The notes beneath the pieces were generated by a model. That model was not told the origin of the DNA. It saw only the letters and a list, made by a program, of their open reading frames with translations, and searched no databases. From an uncultured Lachnospiraceae bacterium (lineage in GTDB: Bacteria > Bacillota > Clostridia > Lachnospirales > Lachnospiraceae), in assembly GCA_947574135.1 (NCBI GenBank), contig CANPIM010000021.1, positions 1 to 51,512 of the forward strand: a DNA stretch of 51,512 nt, written 5' to 3'. Positions 49,620 through 51,512 of the stretch are shown in pieces. The position numbers and the translations under genes were made by a program. The stretch's first letter is position 1. Every line of letters begins with the position of its first letter.

Positions 49620-49891
49620 ACCAACGCCCCTTTAAGATAACGAATCGTTTCCAGTTCTTCTTCTATTTCATCATCCGACATTTCAATATATGGCAACCCC
49701 ATTTTTCCATATAATGTGATTAGATCCATTTTAAATATGCCAAGAATCTCAGCAGCTTTTCCATGAGATATTGTCCCCTGCTGTATATATGGATATAATA
49801 TCATTGCATTTACTTTAAGCTGCTCATTCTTAGTGCCAGGCTTTGCAAACACTACCATCTCATCCGGCATTTCCATACTTACAACTGCCAT
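49616..49891 (-). CDS. UPF0175-family antitoxin
   Basis: A 91-residue protein with a short N-terminal part and a helix-turn-helix-like segment typical of UPF0175 (ISHGKAAEILGIFKMDLITLYGKMGLPY). It is the probable antitoxin and autorepressor of the adjacent PIN toxin. The ATG at 49891 has AAGGAG 8 bases upstream; a 13-codon upstream extension covers this site and is rejected. Gene order antitoxin then toxin with a 4-bp overlap is standard. Its promoter is not obvious in the AT-rich 138 bp before 50069. Confidence 0.87.
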   Translation of the reverse strand: MAVVSMEMPDEMVVFAKPGTKNEQLKVNAMILYPYIQQGTISHGKAAEILGIFKMDLITLYGKMGLPYIEMSDDEIEEELETIRYLKGALV

Positions 49892-50068
49892 AGATATCGC
49901 TCCTTCCTTTTCCTCTCTAAGAACACACAATACATGTATCTCTTCTTTTCATCCCCAGCTCGCTAATCTTCTGAAAAGCTGCCTCTTCCTTATATCGTCC
50001 CTCAGTTATTTTATAATATACCACACTCAAATATTTTCAACAACTATCTCCAGAATTTAATTAATTCT

Positions 50069-50433
50069 TTATCCAGTACTTTTAAAAACGGTCCTCTTTA
50101 ATAGCTTTCTGGTATACTTTGGCATATCCGGCAATTTGATCACCTGTTTCACCATTCCATCCGCCTTAACCTTTTTGCGGATAGCTATATAATATTTTCT
50201 GGTCGTAGACTCCAGGTCCCCGATATAAGCTGCTATCTCCTCTACCCGTGCCCCGTTCTCGTACATTTGTGTGGCAAATGTTTTCCGGAAGGTATGAAGC
50301 CCTCCTATAGCAGGATCTAATCCTGCATTATTCATAATCACCCTCATGTGGTGTTCCAGATTAGAGGCCGTGTTCATCCGGCCAGTCCGAGTTGGGGTAA
50401 TCATGTCATCCAGATTTTTCCAGTGGGTATAAA
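50069..50433 (-). pseudogene. Tyrosine recombinase/integrase, C-terminal fragment
   Basis: The last about 120 residues of a phage-type integrase catalytic domain. Visible are the HxxR box in GGLHTFRKTFATQMYENG with the catalytic His and Arg, and the likely nucleophile Tyr in STTRKYYIAIR. The first catalytic Arg and the DNA-binding N-terminal domains are missing; an in-frame stop near 50433 interrupts the frame upstream, preceded by similarity-like residues IYTHWKNLDD. It is therefore inactive. Lying between the duplicated tRNA-Gln ends, it is the probable remains of the enzyme that inserted this element. Confidence 0.85.
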
Positions 50434-50488
50434 TCTATTGCAATCTGTTCCTCCTAATGCTATACTGTTTCATGCAGTCCAGTCAACA

Positions 50489-50605
50489 ACCCCGCTGCAA
50501 GCAGTGGGGTATTGACCCACGCGGCAGTCGCCAAATGGACATGCCAGCGACGCAAAGCTAGTCCTTTAGGGCATGTCCGCTTGGCTCGTTGCTCGCGGGA
50601 ATAAA
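50489..50605. repeat. Highly palindromic intergenic block
   Basis: A GC-rich stretch in an AT-rich element. ACCCCGCTGC/GCAGTGGGGT (50489-50510) makes one hairpin; GGACATGCC (50537-50545) and GGCATGTCC (50570-50578) make a larger perfect 9-bp stem with an inner small pairing; GGCTCGTTGCTCGCGGGAAT follows. No open frame or T-run explains it. From memory, similar blocks occur between genes in other Clostridia, so a dispersed repeat or structured RNA is possible. It occupies most of the 215 bp between the integrase fragment and the VanZ-family gene. Confidence 0.6.
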
Positions 50606-50648
50606 TCAGAAATTTTAAATAGAGCAGCAAGCGGAAAGAAGGGGTGCA

Positions 50649-51173
50649 ATGAAGTACATGATAAAATATTTCATAGATTTTGTAGTGTTGGTTCTCTTGT
50701 ATGTTTTCATCTTTTTTAAGAAGTGGAGGACCAAGGGCAGAGACAGCCTGCTTGTCAACACTCTCATGTATGCCTATCTCTCATTAGTACTCTTTTTTAC
50801 CATGATGCCAGTAATCACATCTATCCCATTCATGCTGAACCACCCCTATACTCCTATGAATATGGTTCCGTTTATTGACGTTTCTTTAGGAAGAGGGGAT
50901 TTTTACAGGCAAGTGGCCTTGAATGTCATCATGACTCTACCTTTCGGTTTTCTACTTCCTTTGACCCAGGACAAAAAGGCAAAATTCGGCTTAACGGTGT
51001 TTTCCTGCTTTTTGATGAGCCTGGGTATTGAGTTGTTACAGCCGTTCTTCGATCGCTCTTCGGACATCACGGATTTAATCACTAATGTGATTGGCGGAGT
51101 AATGGGCTATGGCCTTTATGTCATTTTTAAGCCCATCATCTTTTGGATTTTGGAACATTTGAAAACCAGATGA
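50649..51173 (+). CDS. VanZ-family membrane protein
   Basis: A 174-residue membrane protein with about four hydrophobic helices (FIDFVVLVLLYVFIFF near the start, then LMYAYLSLVLFFTMMPVI). The VanZ signature reads NVIMTLPFGFLLPL, LMSLGIELLQPFF and SSDITDLITNVIGGVMGY. VanZ of vancomycin operons confers low-level teicoplanin resistance, but most family members are of unknown function and this should not be read as a resistance gene. AAGGGG precedes the start. It lies within the tRNA-Gln-flanked element, oriented opposite to the toxin-antitoxin and integrase genes. Confidence 0.88.
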   Translation: MKYMIKYFIDFVVLVLLYVFIFFKKWRTKGRDSLLVNTLMYAYLSLVLFFTMMPVITSIPFMLNHPYTPMNMVPFIDVSLGRGDFYRQVALNVIMTLPFGFLLPLTQDKKAKFGLTVFSCFLMSLGIELLQPFFDRSSDITDLITNVIGGVMGYGLYVIFKPIIFWILEHLKTR

Positions 51174-51269
51174 CTGGCCGTTTGCAGTAAATCCACTATT
51201 TGTCGGTGCTTCCTGTAATGTGAGAGCAAGTATCAACCCCTTGATTTTCCTTGCTTCCCGCCCATTTCC

Positions 51270-51294
51270 AATTGACCTATGAATTGAGCTATCC
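51270..51294. repeat. Right paired direct repeat, integrase arm-site candidate
   Basis: Same block as at 49056-49080 with one changed base: AATTGACCTAT followed 12 bp later by AATTGAGCTAT. It lies 93 bp inside the right tRNA-end repeat. Confidence 0.6.
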
Positions 51295-51387
51295 ACACAA
51301 AATTCCCCTGTTTTTCCAGGAAACTCCCGGAATTCTCCTTTTCCTTTCTCTTCCTGCCTTTCCTTCCCCCAGCCATCTCCAAACAAC

Positions 51388-51508
51388 AAAAAAGCCCCGG
51401 AAATTCAACATTTCCATGCAAAAAAACACCCCTACAGATTCCTCTGTCGGGGTTCCGAAAGCAGGGCTACAAGGATTCGAACCTTGAAATGACGGAGTCA
51501 GAGTCCGT
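51388..51508. repeat. Right copy of the tRNA-Gln 3' end repeat
   Basis: About 121 bp matching 48882-48999. This copy belongs to the intact tRNA gene and includes its terminator. Confidence 0.8.
51420..51452 (-). terminator. Terminator of the tRNA-Gln gene
   Basis: On the minus strand CCCCGACAGA (51443-51452) pairs with TCTGTAGGGG (51429-51438), nine of ten positions, loop GGAA, followed by TGTTTTTTT. Confidence 0.88.
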
Positions 51509-51512
51509 TGCC
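51462..51512 (-). tRNA. tRNA-Gln (anticodon CUG), 5' end beyond the window
   Basis: The 3' 51 bases of a tRNA read leftward. The anticodon arm ACGGA-CTCTGAC-TCCGT gives anticodon CTG at positions 34-36. The T arm CAAGG-TTCGAAT-CCTTG and the acceptor 3' strand TAGCCCT with discriminator G follow. CCA is not encoded. The acceptor 5' strand and D arm lie past the right edge. The gene is a likely insertion target for the 2.5-kb element to its left. Confidence 0.9.

Noticed and set aside
1..51512. CRISPR arrays, rRNA genes, intact insertion sequences or prophage
   Set aside because: No regularly spaced repeats, rRNA sequence or transposase gene was recognised; only the integrase fragment and tRNA-flanked remnant indicate mobility.

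Overview
The window looks like the chromosome of a gut-type, low-GC Gram-positive bacterium of the Clostridia, most likely a Lachnospiraceae member. The basis is gene content and style: strong AGGAGG-type ribosome sites, a dnaE-pfkA pair, a YesM/YesN two-component system beside an LplABC-type sugar transporter, an acyl-ACP thioesterase, CvfB, an ECF pantothenate-type S component beside a type III pantothenate kinase, and a PF09820/PF08011 AAA-nuclease gene. This placement is inference from families; no database was searched.

1-11 kb: housekeeping. pfkA, dnaE, a Sel1-repeat gene and coaBC read leftward as one probable operon. At the head of that operon sits an AT-richer pair, an ABC-type AAA ATPase plus a DUF4276 (TOPRIM-like) protein, which resembles a split OLD-type defence module. 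Divergently, an ECF S component and coaX supply pantothenate and phosphopantothenate, the substrates leading to CoaBC.

11-26 kb: a glycan utilisation locus. An LplABC-type ABC importer, a sensor kinase/AraC response regulator pair, three Gfo/Idh/MocA oxidoreductases, two TIM-barrel sugar isomerase/epimerase-like proteins, an SGNH hydrolase and a divergent GH20 hexosaminidase. A shared direct-repeat motif lies upstream of the transporter operon and between the GH20 and oxidoreductase genes and may be the regulator's site.

26-30 kb: a HepT/MntA (HEPN/nucleotidyltransferase) toxin-antitoxin pair, a small unknown protein, cvfB and acyl-ACP thioesterase in one operon, and an unknown 160-residue protein.

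30-43.9 kb: a liv branched-chain amino-acid-type ABC operon whose livK and livM both carry single-base homopolymer frameshifts, followed by an SGNH hydrolase and an auxin-efflux-type carrier; divergent gntR-esterase; a LysR regulator; a DapA-family aldolase/RraA-family/2-hydroxyacid dehydrogenase operon with a palindrome at its promoter; and convergent MalF/MalG-type permeases with no solute-binding gene.

43.9-51.5 kb: an accessory, decaying region. A TIR-TPR gene broken by an amber stop and frameshifts, a decapitated LacI-family gene, an intact AAA/PD-(D/E)XK gene, and then a roughly 2.5-kb remnant of an integrated element. That remnant is flanked by a direct repeat of the 3' part and terminator of a tRNA-Gln gene and by short paired direct repeats resembling integrase arm sites. 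It holds a UPF0175/PIN toxin-antitoxin pair, an integrase C-terminal fragment, a strongly palindromic intergenic block and a VanZ-family gene. The intact tRNA-Gln(CUG) runs off the right edge.
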